This document shows positions 16,938-25,890 of a DNA stretch of 64,000 nt, in pieces. The stretch's first letter is position 1. Each line of letters opens with the position of its first letter. The translations under genes were made by a program, and so were the position numbers. A model generated the notes under the pieces. That model saw only the letters and a list, made by a program, of their open reading frames with translations. It searched no databases and was not told where the DNA came from. Source of the DNA: Nitrospira sp. CR1.3. Lineage in GTDB: Bacteria > Nitrospirota > Nitrospiria > Nitrospirales > Nitrospiraceae. The stretch is taken from contig WIAH01000008.1 of NCBI GenBank assembly GCA_014055525.1, forward strand, positions 98,682 to 162,681. The letters are read 5' to 3'.

Positions 16938-17712
16938 GGACTGCCGCAGCCGCCCGCTTGCCCCGTTGCCGCACCACCTCGAACAGCACAATCGAGACAG
17001 CCGCAGACACATTCAAGGAGTCGATTTTCCCCTTCATCGGGATACTGACTTGTTCATCACATTCTTTCAGCACTCCCGGCCGTATTCCTTCGCCTTCTCC
17101 GCCCACAACCAGCGCGAGGGGGCCGGTCATGTCAATGCCGGTGTAGGGCTTCGACGCCGAGGGTTCTACCGCATAGACCCAGATTCCCTCCTCCTTTAGT
17201 TCTTCGATGAGGCGCGTCAAGTTGGCTACCCGTGCAACGAGCACATGGTCGATCGCTCCGGCAGAAACTTTTGCCACGACCGATGTCAACCCCACAGCCC
17301 GCCGTTCCGGAATACAAACCCCGTGAACGCCGGCCGCCTCAGCAGTTCGCAATACGGCTCCCAGATTGTGCGGGTCTTCCACCCCATCGAGAATGATGAG
17401 GAACGGAGGCTCCTTGAGCCGACGAGCCCGCTCCAAAATCTGATCCAGGCTGCTGTAGGATTTCGCCGCGACAAACGCGATGACGCCCTGATGCTTCCCG
17501 CCAGGGACAAGACGATCGAACGCGGCGGGCGGTTCAATGTGGACCGGGACCCGTTTCGTCTTGGCCGACTGAACCAGTTCACCAAATTGTCGGTCGGTCC
17601 TCAGAACCAGGATGCGCTGGAGCGGCCTTGTGCCGGCCTTGAGTGCTTCCCGAACCGCATGCAATCCGTACAGAAGATCCGGCGGATCAACGTTTCCAGC
17701 GGCTGGTGCCAT
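16924..17712 (-). CDS. rlmB: 23S rRNA 2'-O-ribose methyltransferase (RlmB/TrmH family)
   Basis: The product is 262 residues. The start at 17712 is chosen because GAGGA lies nine bases upstream, which leaves a 26-base overlap with cysS. An N-terminal SpoU substrate-binding domain (LLYGLHAVREALKAG...) is followed by a SPOUT domain with the three knot motifs: motif 1 LDGVEDPHNLGAVLRTAEAAG, motif 2 LVVGGEGEGIRPGVLKECD, motif 3 IPMKGKIDSLNVSAAVSIVLFEV. These are the RlmB family hallmarks. RlmB methylates G2251 of 23S rRNA; TrmH-family relatives with other targets are possible. It is the terminal gene of the surE-dedA-cysS-rlmB run. Confidence 0.93.
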   Translation of the reverse strand: MAPAAGNVDPPDLLYGLHAVREALKAGTRPLQRILVLRTDRQFGELVQSAKTKRVPVHIEPPAAFDRLVPGGKHQGVIAFVAAKSYSSLDQILERARRLKEPPFLIILDGVEDPHNLGAVLRTAEAAGVHGVCIPERRAVGLTSVVAKVSAGAIDHVLVARVANLTRLIEELKEEGIWVYAVEPSASKPYTGIDMTGPLALVVGGEGEGIRPGVLKECDEQVSIPMKGKIDSLNVSAAVSIVLFEVVRQRGKRAAAAVPTES

Positions 17713-19120
17713 CGGGCTTGTCCTCAATCGTGATGCCATCGGCGGCTAGTAACCGGCGGATCTCATCAGCCTTCCTGAAATCCTTCCGTTTCCTGGCCTC
17801 GTTGCGTTCAACCAGCTTCGCATCGACCTCTGTACTTGAGAGTTGATACTGCCCGGGCTCGAGTTTAGCGCCGTATTCCCACCGGTCCAACTGGAACAAT
17901 CCCAGCACGGAGCCGACTAAACGAAACGCCTCTCGTGCCTGCTGCCGCTCTCCCGTGGAAAGCCCAACCTCAAGCAATTTGTTCACATCATAGCGGAGCT
18001 TCTGAAGTTCTGAGACCGCAACCGGGGTATTGAGATCGTCGTCCATGGCTTTCTGGAACGCTTCTCTCGCTCGATCGATAACAGACACAAGATTCCTATC
18101 TGCAACCGTGTTGCTTTCCGGTTCGCGCAGTCGATTAAACAATCCGTAGAATCCCTCTAGGGCCTGCTTCGCTTCATGCAGGCCCTGATCGGAAAAATCC
18201 AGAGGCCCATGGTAATGAGTGGAAAGGAGGAAGTATCTCAGGACTTCCCCGGTGACATCCTGAGACCATTTGGATTTCTCGAAAATCTCTCTGATCGTAA
18301 AGAAATTCCCCAAGGACTTCGACATCTTCTCCTGATTCACCTGCACAAACCCATTATGAATCCAATAGCGCGCAAACTCTTTTCCCGTGGCACCACAGGA
18401 TTGCGCGATTTCATTCTCGTGATGCGGGAAAATGAGATCCATCCCTCCGCCATGAATGTCGAACGTCTCGCCCAAGTGTTTGATCGACATCGCCGAACAT
18501 TCAATGTGCCAGCCGGGCCGGCCAGGCCCCCACGGACTCGGCCATGACGGCTCGCCAGCCTTGCTGCGTTTCCAGAGTGCGAAATCCACTGGATGATGTT
18601 TACGTTCGTCGACTTCCACGCGCGCGCCGGCTTGGAGATCTTCCAACTTCCGCTTGGAGAGACGCCCGTAGGCCGGGTACTTGTCGACCTGAAAATACAC
18701 GTCCCCATCGACGTGGTAGGCCAGCCCCTTCTTCACCAACGTCTCGGTCATCGCCACAATGTCCGTGATGTGATCTGTCGCCTTCGGCTCTTTTGTCGCA
18801 GGCGCAATACCCAGCTTGCCCATGTCTTCATAATAGGCATTGATATACTTGGCCGTGACGGCCTCGCATGAGACCCCTTGCTCGTTCGCTCGCTTGATGA
18901 TCTTGTCATCGACATCGGTAAAGTTCTTCACGAACGACACTTCATAGCCGCTGTATTCCAGGTACCGCCTGAGGACATCGAACACGAGCGCGCTCCGGGC
19001 GTGACCGATATGGCAGTAGTCGTAGACCGTCACCCCGCAGACATACATCCGGGCCTTGTTCGGCTCCAGCGATTCGAAGGGGTCTTGCTTCCCGGTCAGC
19101 GTATTGAAGAGCGTGAGCAT
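17687..19120 (-). CDS. cysS: cysteinyl-tRNA synthetase
   Basis: The 477-residue class I synthetase charges tRNA-Cys. The start at 19120 gives the family N-terminus MLTLFNTLTGKQDPF; the open frame extends 58 codons further but into non-homologous sequence. Visible motifs: zinc and active-site block CGVTVYDYCHIGHARS containing HIGH, WHIECSAMS with another zinc Cys, GGGMDLIFPHHENEIAQ, and KMSKSLGN. The C-terminal anticodon region ends EIRRLLAADGITIEDKPDG, typical for CysS. The length matches bacterial CysS. It lies 5 bases after the dedA stop and overlaps rlmB, so the run is probably one transcript. Confidence 0.97.
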   Translation of the reverse strand: MLTLFNTLTGKQDPFESLEPNKARMYVCGVTVYDYCHIGHARSALVFDVLRRYLEYSGYEVSFVKNFTDVDDKIIKRANEQGVSCEAVTAKYINAYYEDMGKLGIAPATKEPKATDHITDIVAMTETLVKKGLAYHVDGDVYFQVDKYPAYGRLSKRKLEDLQAGARVEVDERKHHPVDFALWKRSKAGEPSWPSPWGPGRPGWHIECSAMSIKHLGETFDIHGGGMDLIFPHHENEIAQSCGATGKEFARYWIHNGFVQVNQEKMSKSLGNFFTIREIFEKSKWSQDVTGEVLRYFLLSTHYHGPLDFSDQGLHEAKQALEGFYGLFNRLREPESNTVADRNLVSVIDRAREAFQKAMDDDLNTPVAVSELQKLRYDVNKLLEVGLSTGERQQAREAFRLVGSVLGLFQLDRWEYGAKLEPGQYQLSSTEVDAKLVERNEARKRKDFRKADEIRRLLAADGITIEDKPDGTSRWKR

Positions 19121-19125
19121 GAGGA

Positions 19126-19764
19126 CTATGAAATGTGGTTGAGTCTGCGCTTGGGCCAGTGCGACCAGAGAAAGTAGGCGGCTGCGAGGAACAAGAACAG
19201 CCCAATGACGAGATCGAACTGATGAAAATAGTCGCGCAGGTGCTCCCACTGCTCTCCCATTTTGACCCCGATGTAGGCCAGCAGGTAGCACCATGGAAGG
19301 GCGCCGAGAAAAGTGAAGATGACAAAGCGCGGGAAATTCATCCGGGCGATTCCTGCCGGCAGGGAGATGAAGGTACGCACGACCGGCAACATCCGGCTGA
19401 AGAATACCGCCGCCTCGCCGTATTTTGAGAACCAGCGGTCAGCAATGTCGAGATCGCGATGCGAAACAAGGAAGTACGGGCCGTACCGTTCCACGAACGG
19501 CCGACCTCCCCATACCCCCGCATAGTAGGCGACGATGGAGCCGAGGACATTTCCGATCGCACCTGCCAGCGTCACCCCCAGCATCGTGAACTGCCCGGTT
19601 GTGACCAGATAACCGGAGAAGGGCATGATGATCTCGCTGGGCAAAGGGATGCAGGCGCTTTCAATCGCCATCGTAAACAGAATGCCGCTGTACCCGAAGG
19701 TCGAGATCATGTTGATGACGAAGCGGCTTAAGATGGTGATGATTTCTTCGATCAGCCCTCCCAT
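19126..19764 (-). CDS. DedA-family (VTT domain) membrane protein
   Basis: The product is 212 residues with hydrophobic segments and the DedA hallmarks E-SACIPLPSEIIMPFSGYLV (residues ~33-53), GNVLGSIVAYYAG and FSRMLPVVRTFISLPAGIARM (~123-143). The acidic and arginine residues essential in E. coli YqjA/YghB correspond to the Glu in the first block and the Arg pair in the second. DedA proteins are inner-membrane proteins tied to lipid flipping and proton-dependent envelope homeostasis. It starts six bases after the surE stop and is followed immediately by cysS. The substrate is not deducible. Confidence 0.92.
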   Translation of the reverse strand: MGGLIEEIITILSRFVINMISTFGYSGILFTMAIESACIPLPSEIIMPFSGYLVTTGQFTMLGVTLAGAIGNVLGSIVAYYAGVWGGRPFVERYGPYFLVSHRDLDIADRWFSKYGEAAVFFSRMLPVVRTFISLPAGIARMNFPRFVIFTFLGALPWCYLLAYIGVKMGEQWEHLRDYFHQFDLVIGLFLFLAAAYFLWSHWPKRRLNHIS

Positions 19765-19770
19765 ATCGAT

Positions 19771-20589
19771 CTAGCGCCTCGCCTTCGGCTTGCTCAGTCG
19801 CTGGTCCTTCGCGCGACGGTGTTTCCTGCACAGCAGCGGCTCCCATGTCCGAAAGCGGTCCAGGACACCGTAGTGCGTGCTGTCGAGATGAATCGGCGTG
19901 AGCGAAACCACTCCTTCTGCAATCGCTTCATGGTCGGCATCCTTGCTCCGGCTCCAAGACACGCGAGTTCCGGCAATCCAATAGTAGCTTCGACCGTGCG
20001 GATCGACCTTTTCAATGATCGGGTTGTCGAACCGCCTCCGGCTCAAACAGGTCACGCGAACTTCACTTGTGCTCGTCATGGGCCGATCCGGAATGTTGAC
20101 ATTCAACAATGTCTCTTCCGGTAAACCCTGCTCGAGAATCAGCCGGGCAACGCCGACGGCATAGTAGGCGCCGACTGCGAACCGGAAGCGCTCCCGTCCC
20201 TCCTGCGAGACGGCCATCGATGGCACGCCTAAGATAGTCCCTTCCACTGCGGCCGAGACGGTGCCTGAGTAGAGGACGTCATCCCCCAGATTCACGCCCT
20301 TGTTGATGCCCGAAACGAGGAGATGAGGTCGCGCGGGCAGGATATTCAGCAGCGCCAGATTCACGCAGTCCACCGGTGTGCCGTTGACCGCAAACATTCG
20401 CTTGCCCTGCGGCTGGACCCGCAAGGGCTTGTGGAGAGTGACCGCATGAGCCACCGCCGTTCGTTCGCGATCCGGCGCAACGACCCAGACCTCCCCGAGT
20501 TTCCCCAGGGCTTTCGAGAGAATAGCGAGGCCGGGCGACAAGATGCCGTCGTCGTTCGTGACAAGAATGCGTATGCGTCCATCAGACAT
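19771..20589 (-). CDS. surE: 5'/3'-nucleotidase SurE
   Basis: The 272-residue product carries the SurE signature at the N-terminus (ILVTNDDGILSPGL, metal ligands Asp-Asp), then PDRERTAVAHAVTLH, VNGTPVDCVNLAL and LVSGINKGVNLGDDVLYSGTVSAAVEG. These are all the metal-site and active-site blocks. The enzyme is a divalent-metal phosphatase acting on nucleoside monophosphates and is cytoplasmic. The ATG directly follows the seven-T tail of a terminator hairpin, and no ribosome binding site is seen. The gene is therefore either transcribed as a leaderless mRNA or read through from upstream. No better in-frame start exists before the TNDDG block. Confidence 0.95.
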   Translation of the reverse strand: MSDGRIRILVTNDDGILSPGLAILSKALGKLGEVWVVAPDRERTAVAHAVTLHKPLRVQPQGKRMFAVNGTPVDCVNLALLNILPARPHLLVSGINKGVNLGDDVLYSGTVSAAVEGTILGVPSMAVSQEGRERFRFAVGAYYAVGVARLILEQGLPEETLLNVNIPDRPMTSTSEVRVTCLSRRRFDNPIIEKVDPHGRSYYWIAGTRVSWSRSKDADHEAIAEGVVSLTPIHLDSTHYGVLDRFRTWEPLLCRKHRRAKDQRLSKPKARR

Positions 20590-20613
20590 AAAAAAAGCTG
20601 CTCATCGGCAGCT
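20590..20613 (-). terminator. intrinsic terminator after tRNA-Pro, abutting the surE start codon
   Basis: The minus strand reads AGCTGC, loop CGATGA, GCAGCT, followed by TTTTTTT. The hairpin occupies 20596-20613 and the T-run 20590-20596. The surE ATG begins at 20589, so the U-tract touches the start codon. The upstream unit is tRNA-Pro. Confidence 0.75.
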
Positions 20614-20710
20614 CGCTTGTTCGGAATCTCATCGTGAACCCTGGAATCCGGGTAACCAGACCTTCTATTTTTCTCAACACTCGGCGCTCATCACCTGGCA
20701 CGGTATGTTT

Positions 20711-20787
20711 TGGTCGGGGCGAGCCGATTTGAACGGCCGACCACTCGCACCCCAAGCGAGTACGCTACCGGGCTGCGCCACGCCCCG
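20711..20787 (-). tRNA. tRNA-Pro (anticodon GGG)
   Basis: The 77-base sequence on the minus strand folds as a tRNA: acceptor CGGGGCG pairs with CGCCCCG, with discriminator A and an encoded CCA end. The anticodon stem is CTCGC/GCGAG around the seven-base loop TTGGGGT, giving anticodon GGG. The T arm GGCCG-TTCAAAT-CGGCT is present. It lies between merR and a terminator that precedes surE. Confidence 0.95.
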
Positions 20788-20819
20788 ACGGAGCTGCTTG
20801 TTCTATCGCTCTCCCTCGC

Positions 20820-20849
20820 ATTGTCTCCTTGGAAGACCTTGGAATGCAA
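20820..20849 (-). promoter_or_regulatory. possible promoter of tRNA-Pro
   Basis: On the minus strand TTGCAT (20849-20844), an 18-base spacer and GACAAT (20825-20820) lie about 33 bases upstream of the tRNA 5' end. Both boxes match four of six consensus bases, so support is moderate. Confidence 0.4.
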
Positions 20850-20881
20850 CCATGTGAATCGAGTGCCGCAAGGAGGGATCG

Positions 20882-21232
20882 TCAGGTTGAATGGGATTCG
20901 AGCATTTTCAGAATGGCCTGGAGATTCCCCCGCAGTTTCTGCGCCAATTCCTTCGGCCTCAGACGTTGAGCGGACACCCGTCCTCGTCTCGCCCAGTACC
21001 GCTTGACGCCCTCAAGCGTGTGCCCCTCTTCGTAGAGCATGCGTTTGACCTCGAGCACGATTTCAATATCACGTCTCACGTAGAGCCGCTGATTTCCTCG
21101 ACTTTTCTTGGGCTTCAGGAAAGGAAACTGAGATTCCCAGAAGCGCAGCACATAGGCCGGCAACCTGGTCACCTGGCTGACTTCCCCAATTTTGTAGAAG
21201 ACTTTGCTTCCCAGCCTGGGCTCATTCCCCAT
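20882..21232 (-). CDS. MerR-family transcriptional regulator
   Basis: The product is 116 residues. The N-terminal winged HTH is clear: FYKIGEVSQVTRLPAYVLRFWESQFPFLKPKKSRG, then QRLYVRRDIEIVLEVKRMLYEEGHTLEGVKRYW, the MerR/HTH_17-like form with the LRFWE block. The tail is a short helix without cysteines, so metal sensing is not indicated. Such small MerR proteins with 'LRYWE' and next to ihfA are common in Deltaproteobacteria and Nitrospirota. GAGG lies ten bases before the ATG. It follows ihfA by 43 bases in the same direction, so the two are probably cotranscribed. The target is unknown. Confidence 0.9.
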   Translation of the reverse strand: MGNEPRLGSKVFYKIGEVSQVTRLPAYVLRFWESQFPFLKPKKSRGNQRLYVRRDIEIVLEVKRMLYEEGHTLEGVKRYWARRGRVSAQRLRPKELAQKLRGNLQAILKMLESHST

Positions 21233-21275
21233 GACCGGTCCTCGTGGAGGGATAGGCTAAGGTGAGTACACGCTG

Positions 21276-21551
21276 TTACGAATTGACGTACTTCTTAAAC
21301 ACCTGACTGGGGCGGAAGGTCACCACGCGACGGGGCGTAATCCCGATTTCTTCACCGGTTCGTGGATTCCGACCCTTTCGCGCGCCCTTGCTCCTTACGA
21401 CAAAATTTCCAAAACCGGCGATCTTGACTGATTCTCCCTTTTGCAACACGGCCTTGAGCATGTTCAGCACGAGTTCCACGATATCCGCCGCCTCATTCTT
21501 TGAAATACCGACCTGCTTATAGATTTCGTTCGCAATATCTGCCTTCCTCAT
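21276..21551 (-). CDS. ihfA: integration host factor alpha subunit (HU/IHF family)
   Basis: The 91-residue product matches IHF-alpha in length and sequence: MRKADIANEIYKQVGISKNEAADIVELVLN, ESVKIAGFGNFVVRSKGAR and the beta-arm tip GRNPRTGEEIGITPRRVVTFRPSQVFKKYVN. The conserved arm proline (RNPRTGE) that intercalates DNA is present. IHF bends DNA and is a usual partner of sigma-54 promoters, which is relevant because one heads the pilin operon in this window. The start is preceded by GGGGGG. IHF-alpha versus HU is judged from the ITPRRVVTF block. Confidence 0.9.
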   Translation of the reverse strand: MRKADIANEIYKQVGISKNEAADIVELVLNMLKAVLQKGESVKIAGFGNFVVRSKGARKGRNPRTGEEIGITPRRVVTFRPSQVFKKYVNS

Positions 21552-21620
21552 GCTTCCCCCCTACGCAACTCTCCCGGCATACTCCGCCATCTCCGTTGAG
21601 ATGACGGCCACTTTCACCAT

Positions 21621-21649
21621 AAGTTACGTGAGGTTATGCGGACTGTCAA
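21621..21649 (-). promoter_or_regulatory. sigma-70-type promoter of ihfA-merR
   Basis: A perfect TTGACA (21649-21644) is followed by a 17-base spacer and TAACTT (21626-21621) on the minus strand. The -10 box is poor, but spacing and position (about 62 bases of leader before the ihfA ATG at 21551) fit. Confidence 0.5.
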
Positions 21650-21657
21650 GGACAAAT

Positions 21658-23325
21658 TCAGCGGGCGGCTTTATCAGGCAGCCGGTCTCTGGCGAGCAAT
21701 TTATACTCAATGCTGTCAGCCAGAGCCTGCCAACTGGCTTCCATGATGTTTTCGGAGACCCCGACTGTCCCCCACTTATCTTTATGGTCGCCTGATTCGA
21801 TTAAGACGCGCACTTTGGACTCTGTCCCACGGTTGGCGGAGAGCACTCGCACCTTGTAATCCAGCAGTTTGACTTCACGAAGCTCGGGATAAAACTTTTC
21901 CAGAGCCTTACGCAAAGCATGGTCGAGCGCATTGACCGGTCCGGATCCTGCCGCTGCGGCATGCTCGACGGTCTCTCCCACCTTGACCATAACGGTGGCT
22001 TCCGACATCGAGACGCCATGATCGTATTTCTTCTCCACGATGACTCGAAATCCCAGCAGTTGGAAGGAGGGGGTATGGGTGCCCATTGCCTTGCGCATGA
22101 GCAGCTCGAACGAACCCTCCGCTCCTTCGAACTGATAGCCCTCGCTCTCCCGCTCCTTCAGTGTGGCCATCAGCTCCTGGACCTTTGCATGGTCCTTGTC
22201 GAGCTTAATGCCGAAGGCCTCGACCTTTTCGAGCAGCCCGCTTCTGCCCGCATAGTCCGAAACCAGCATCCGTTGCCGGTTGCCGACGAGAGCCGGGACG
22301 ACATGTTCGTAGGTGGCGGGATTCTTGAGAACGGCATGGATATGCACGCCCCCCTTATGGGCAAAGGCTGAGTCCCCCACGTACGGTTGGTGCTTGTTCG
22401 GCATCAGATTCGCGATCTCCGTCACGAACCCGGACACTTTCTTGAGGTGAGAGAGGCGCTCGCCAAGCGCCGGCCGCTTCATCTTCAACTGCAGATTCGG
22501 AATGATCGAGCAGAGATTGGCATTCCCGCAACGTTCGCCGATGCCGTTGATCGTGCCCTGCACCTGCACGACACCCATCTCGATGGCCACCAGCGAATTG
22601 GCCACCGCCATTTCACAATCGTTATGGGCGTGAATGCCGAGCGGAACCGGGCATTCGCTTTGAACCACCCGACATATCTCCTTGATTTCCCAAGGCATGG
22701 TCCCGCCGTTCGTGTCGCACAAAATCACCCGTTCCGCCCCCGCGGCAACGGCACGCCGGACTGTTTCCAATGCATAATCTGGATCGGTCTTATAGCCGTC
22801 GAAAAAATGCTCGGCGTCATAAAATACGCGCCGATTCTTCGAACGGAGATGCGCCACCGAATCACCGATGATTTCAAGGTTCTTCGCCAAGGCGATTCCC
22901 AGCGCGTCCGTAACATGAAGTGACCAGGTTTTCCCAAAAAGAGTGATGATCTTGGTTTCGGCATCCAGTAACGCCTGAATGTTCGGATCCTTCTGGACGG
23001 CGTTGCTGGCCTTCCTCGTCGAGCCGAAGGCGACAACCGTCGCATATCGAAGAGGGGTCTCCTTGATCATCCGGAAGAATTCGATGTCTTTCGGATTCGC
23101 TCCCGGCCAGCCTCCTTCGATAAACTGGACACCCAATTCGTCCAATTGCTGAGCCACCCGGACCTTGTCCTCCGCGGAAAAACTGACATCCTCGGCCTGC
23201 GCTCCATCGCGCAGCGTCGTGTCATAGATTTCCAACATTGTCGCTTTCGGCAGGCTCGTTAGAGGCACGTCCGAACGAGCAGCAGTTCGGCGTTTGGGGG
23301 AGCGTGAAGTGGCGCGTTTTGCCAT
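21658..23325 (-). CDS. cimA: (R)-citramalate synthase
   Basis: The 555-residue product belongs to the HMGL/isopropylmalate synthase superfamily. The TIM-barrel motifs LEIYDTTLRDGAQAEDVSFS and GIHAHNDCEMAVANSLVAIE (metal-binding HxH) are intact, and the C-terminal allosteric (LeuA dimer) domain ends with NIMEASWQALADSIEYKL. The pattern FIEGGWPGANPKD...FGSTRK is that of the CimA clade rather than LeuA or NifV. The enzyme condenses acetyl-CoA and pyruvate to citramalate, the threonine-independent route to isoleucine. The first ~29 residues are a basic Ser/Arg-rich extension with no ribosome binding site before the ATG, so translation may begin nearer the MLEIYDT methionine. It lies 58 bases after lysC. 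Confidence 0.93.
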   Translation of the reverse strand: MAKRATSRSPKRRTAARSDVPLTSLPKATMLEIYDTTLRDGAQAEDVSFSAEDKVRVAQQLDELGVQFIEGGWPGANPKDIEFFRMIKETPLRYATVVAFGSTRKASNAVQKDPNIQALLDAETKIITLFGKTWSLHVTDALGIALAKNLEIIGDSVAHLRSKNRRVFYDAEHFFDGYKTDPDYALETVRRAVAAGAERVILCDTNGGTMPWEIKEICRVVQSECPVPLGIHAHNDCEMAVANSLVAIEMGVVQVQGTINGIGERCGNANLCSIIPNLQLKMKRPALGERLSHLKKVSGFVTEIANLMPNKHQPYVGDSAFAHKGGVHIHAVLKNPATYEHVVPALVGNRQRMLVSDYAGRSGLLEKVEAFGIKLDKDHAKVQELMATLKERESEGYQFEGAEGSFELLMRKAMGTHTPSFQLLGFRVIVEKKYDHGVSMSEATVMVKVGETVEHAAAAGSGPVNALDHALRKALEKFYPELREVKLLDYKVRVLSANRGTESKVRVLIESGDHKDKWGTVGVSENIMEASWQALADSIEYKLLARDRLPDKAAR

Positions 23326-23383
23326 GGGAAGAGGGTACCAGGCATGGGGCGAGCCTGTCGAGACTCAAATCACCGTGCGAGTG

Positions 23384-24625
23384 TTACTTCGAAACCCGGT
23401 CGCCGGTCGGCAAATGATCCAGACCAAAGGCCGAATGGAGTGAGCGCATCGCCAATTCCAGATACTTTTCATCGATGACGCACGAAATCTTGATTTCAGA
23501 GGTGCTGATCATGATGATATTGACGCCTTCCCGTGCCAAGACTTCGAACATCTTGGCGGCCACGCCGGAATGGGAACGCATCCCCACCCCCACAAGCGAC
23601 ACTTTGGCGATGGCCTCCGTCACGAACACAGATTTGGCGCCGATGTCCTTGGCGACATCCTGAATCAGCGGCACGGCCTTCTTGACATCCGCCCGGGGAA
23701 TCGTAAAGGAAATGTCGGTCAGCGAAGCCTGACTCATGTTCTGAATGATCACGTCGACCAGGATATTGGCCTTCGCCACCGGTCCGAACAAACCGGCCGC
23801 GATTCCCGGCTTGTCCGGCACTCCCACGATCGTGATTTTGGCCTGATTTCGGTCGCCGGTCACGCCCGAGACCGCGACCGCTTCCATATCTTTGTCTTCA
23901 CGTGTCACGAGCGTCCCCTTTCCTTCCTTAAAGCTGGAATTGACCTCCAACGGTACGCTGAATTTCGCCGCGAACTCGACCGACCGGCTCTGCAGGACTT
24001 TCGCGCCGAGACTCGCCATTTCCAACATTTCCTCATAGGAAATTTTACCGATTCGTCTCGCCGACGGCACGATGTTGGGATCGCTCGTGTAGACTCCGTC
24101 CACATCCGTAAAGATCACGCAGCGATCGGCTTTTAGCGCTCCTGCCAACGCGACGGCTGTCAGATCGGAACCGCCGCGTCCAAGCGTGGTGACGTCCGAC
24201 TGCTGATTGATGCCCTGAAATCCCGCCACGACGGGAATCACGCCTTTGGCGAGCGACTCACGAATGCGCTCGGCGGACACCTTGGTAATCCGGGCCTTGG
24301 TATGGGCGCTGTCGGTGATGATGCCGACCTGGCGGCCGGTAAATGACCGCGCATCGAGCCCACGACCCCGCAACTCCATTGCCAACAGTGCGATGGTCAC
24401 GCGCTCGCCGGTCGAAAGCAGCATGTCGAGTTCCCGTTCGTCGGGGAGCGCGGTGGTTTCATGGGCGAGCTTCAACAAGCGATCCGTCTCGCCGCTCATC
24501 GCCGATAGCACGACGACGACCTGGTGACCGTCCTTGTAGGCGCGCTCGACGCGATCCGCGACGCGATGGATGCGCTCGATCGTACCGACGGATGTCCCGC
24601 CGTATTTTTGGACGACTAAGGCCAT
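23384..24625 (-). CDS. lysC: aspartate kinase
   Basis: The product is 413 residues. The kinase domain starts [19 protein letters not shown] (nucleotide-binding KxGGTS), with [39 protein letters not shown] and [18 protein letters not shown]. Two ACT domains follow from about residue 265 ([41 protein letters not shown]). It catalyses the first step of the aspartate family, and the tandem ACT domains imply feedback control by lysine and/or threonine. It is the last gene of the aminotransferase-hom-thrC-apgM-lysC run, five bases after apgM. The length matches single-function LysC. Confidence 0.97.
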   Translation of the reverse strand: MALVVQKYGGTSVGTIERIHRVADRVERAYKDGHQVVVVLSAMSGETDRLLKLAHETTALPDERELDMLLSTGERVTIALLAMELRGRGLDARSFTGRQVGIITDSAHTKARITKVSAERIRESLAKGVIPVVAGFQGINQQSDVTTLGRGGSDLTAVALAGALKADRCVIFTDVDGVYTSDPNIVPSARRIGKISYEEMLEMASLGAKVLQSRSVEFAAKFSVPLEVNSSFKEGKGTLVTREDKDMEAVAVSGVTGDRNQAKITIVGVPDKPGIAAGLFGPVAKANILVDVIIQNMSQASLTDISFTIPRADVKKAVPLIQDVAKDIGAKSVFVTEAIAKVSLVGVGMRSHSGVAAKMFEVLAREGVNIIMISTSEIKISCVIDEKYLELAMRSLHSAFGLDHLPTGDRVSK

Positions 24626-24630
24626 GAGAG

Positions 24631-25872
24631 TCAGGAACCTTTGGCGAACAGCCGGACGACAGACTTCGTGGCATCGCGAGGGGCGACCGTCGAGGCCAGC
24701 GCGTCCGCCTCGGTGAAACGCCGCTTGCCCGCAGCGAACGGCTTCACCGCGCTATCACGGTAGGCGTAGAACCATTGGCCTTCCCCAGGCTTGCCCTGAT
24801 GCACCGCGCCGGGATCGCAGAGAACGAGGAGACGGTAAGGGCCCAACTTTTCCAGTCCATCGAGAAACGGTCCCACAAACTCTCGATCGATGTCCTCGAT
24901 TCCTCCGAGTTTTGCTTTCACGTCGGTGTCGTACACGACTTCATCCGGCAATTCGAGATGCACGTAAGCGAAATCCCTTTTCTTGAGCTCCTCGATGGCG
25001 ACGTTCGCCCGCGTCCGGAAATCCGCACCGGCCAACCGTTCGGTATCAACCGCATCGAGTCCTGCAACCAAGCCGAGCCCGCGGTGGACGTCGCTCGAGG
25101 ACACTGCCACACCGGAGATGTGAAATCGTTCGGTGAGGCTTGGCCAGGGAATGGCCCGCCCCTCCCCCCAGAGCCAGAGGCAGTTGGCCGGCTTGAGACC
25201 CGCCTCCCGCCGCTCGTCGTTCACCGGATGGTCCCGCAAAATCAGCAGCGAGGCGTCCATGAGTTTCCGAAGCATGTCAGCCCCGTCTCCCGTCGGAAGC
25301 GCGTCGTTGACTGGTCGACCGACCAACGACTGCGGATCAGCACAGACCGCCCTGGTCTTTCCGTTCACCCAGACCATCAGGTGGCGATGACCCGAACCAG
25401 GGTAAAACTGAATCATTTCCGATCCCAGCTGTTCGTTTACCGCATCGATCAATTCGCGCGCTTCTGCGGCTGTTATCAAACCTGCCGTCGCATCCTCCAT
25501 GATCACATGGGGACCGAGCTTCTTCAGCTCGGCAGCGCCACCCTTGACTCCCGGCGGCAGGTCGGCCTTCAACGTGACCATCGTACAGCGATATACGACG
25601 TCGTGCTCGCCGACCGTAACACCGAGGCTCGCCGCTTCCAAGGGTCCGGGCCCCTGATAGTATTTCCTGGGCTCGTAGCCGAGAATACAGGTGCCGGAAA
25701 GCCCGCTGCCCTGCCGTCCATTGTCGAGGGCAACCGTCAGCACCCCAAGTTCTCCGTCCTGCGCCACGTGGTCGAGGTGGGGGATCGAAGCCGCTTGCAG
25801 AGGGGTCTTTCCGCCCAGTTCCTGACGGGGATGATCGGCCATCCCGTCGGCATGCAGAATCACGTATTTCAT
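24631..25872 (-). CDS. ApgM-family phosphoglycerate mutase-like protein, possible homoserine kinase
   Basis: The 413-residue product belongs to the alkaline phosphatase superfamily, archaeal-type cofactor-independent phosphoglycerate mutase branch. It begins [15 protein letters not shown] and continues [68 protein letters not shown] and [27 protein letters not shown]. The catalytic serine would be in [11 protein letters not shown]. Family members are annotated as phosphoglycerate mutases, but related proteins in threonine operons have been assigned homoserine kinase activity. Here it lies between thrC and lysC in an operon that has hom but no thrB, so the homoserine kinase role is the better inference. 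The spacing to both neighbours is short. Confidence 0.85.
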   Translation of the reverse strand: MKYVILHADGMADHPRQELGGKTPLQAASIPHLDHVAQDGELGVLTVALDNGRQGSGLSGTCILGYEPRKYYQGPGPLEAASLGVTVGEHDVVYRCTMVTLKADLPPGVKGGAAELKKLGPHVIMEDATAGLITAAEARELIDAVNEQLGSEMIQFYPGSGHRHLMVWVNGKTRAVCADPQSLVGRPVNDALPTGDGADMLRKLMDASLLILRDHPVNDERREAGLKPANCLWLWGEGRAIPWPSLTERFHISGVAVSSSDVHRGLGLVAGLDAVDTERLAGADFRTRANVAIEELKKRDFAYVHLELPDEVVYDTDVKAKLGGIEDIDREFVGPFLDGLEKLGPYRLLVLCDPGAVHQGKPGEGQWFYAYRDSAVKPFAAGKRRFTEADALASTVAPRDATKSVVRLFAKGS

Positions 25873-25890
25873 CGACGACGCACTCGCATT

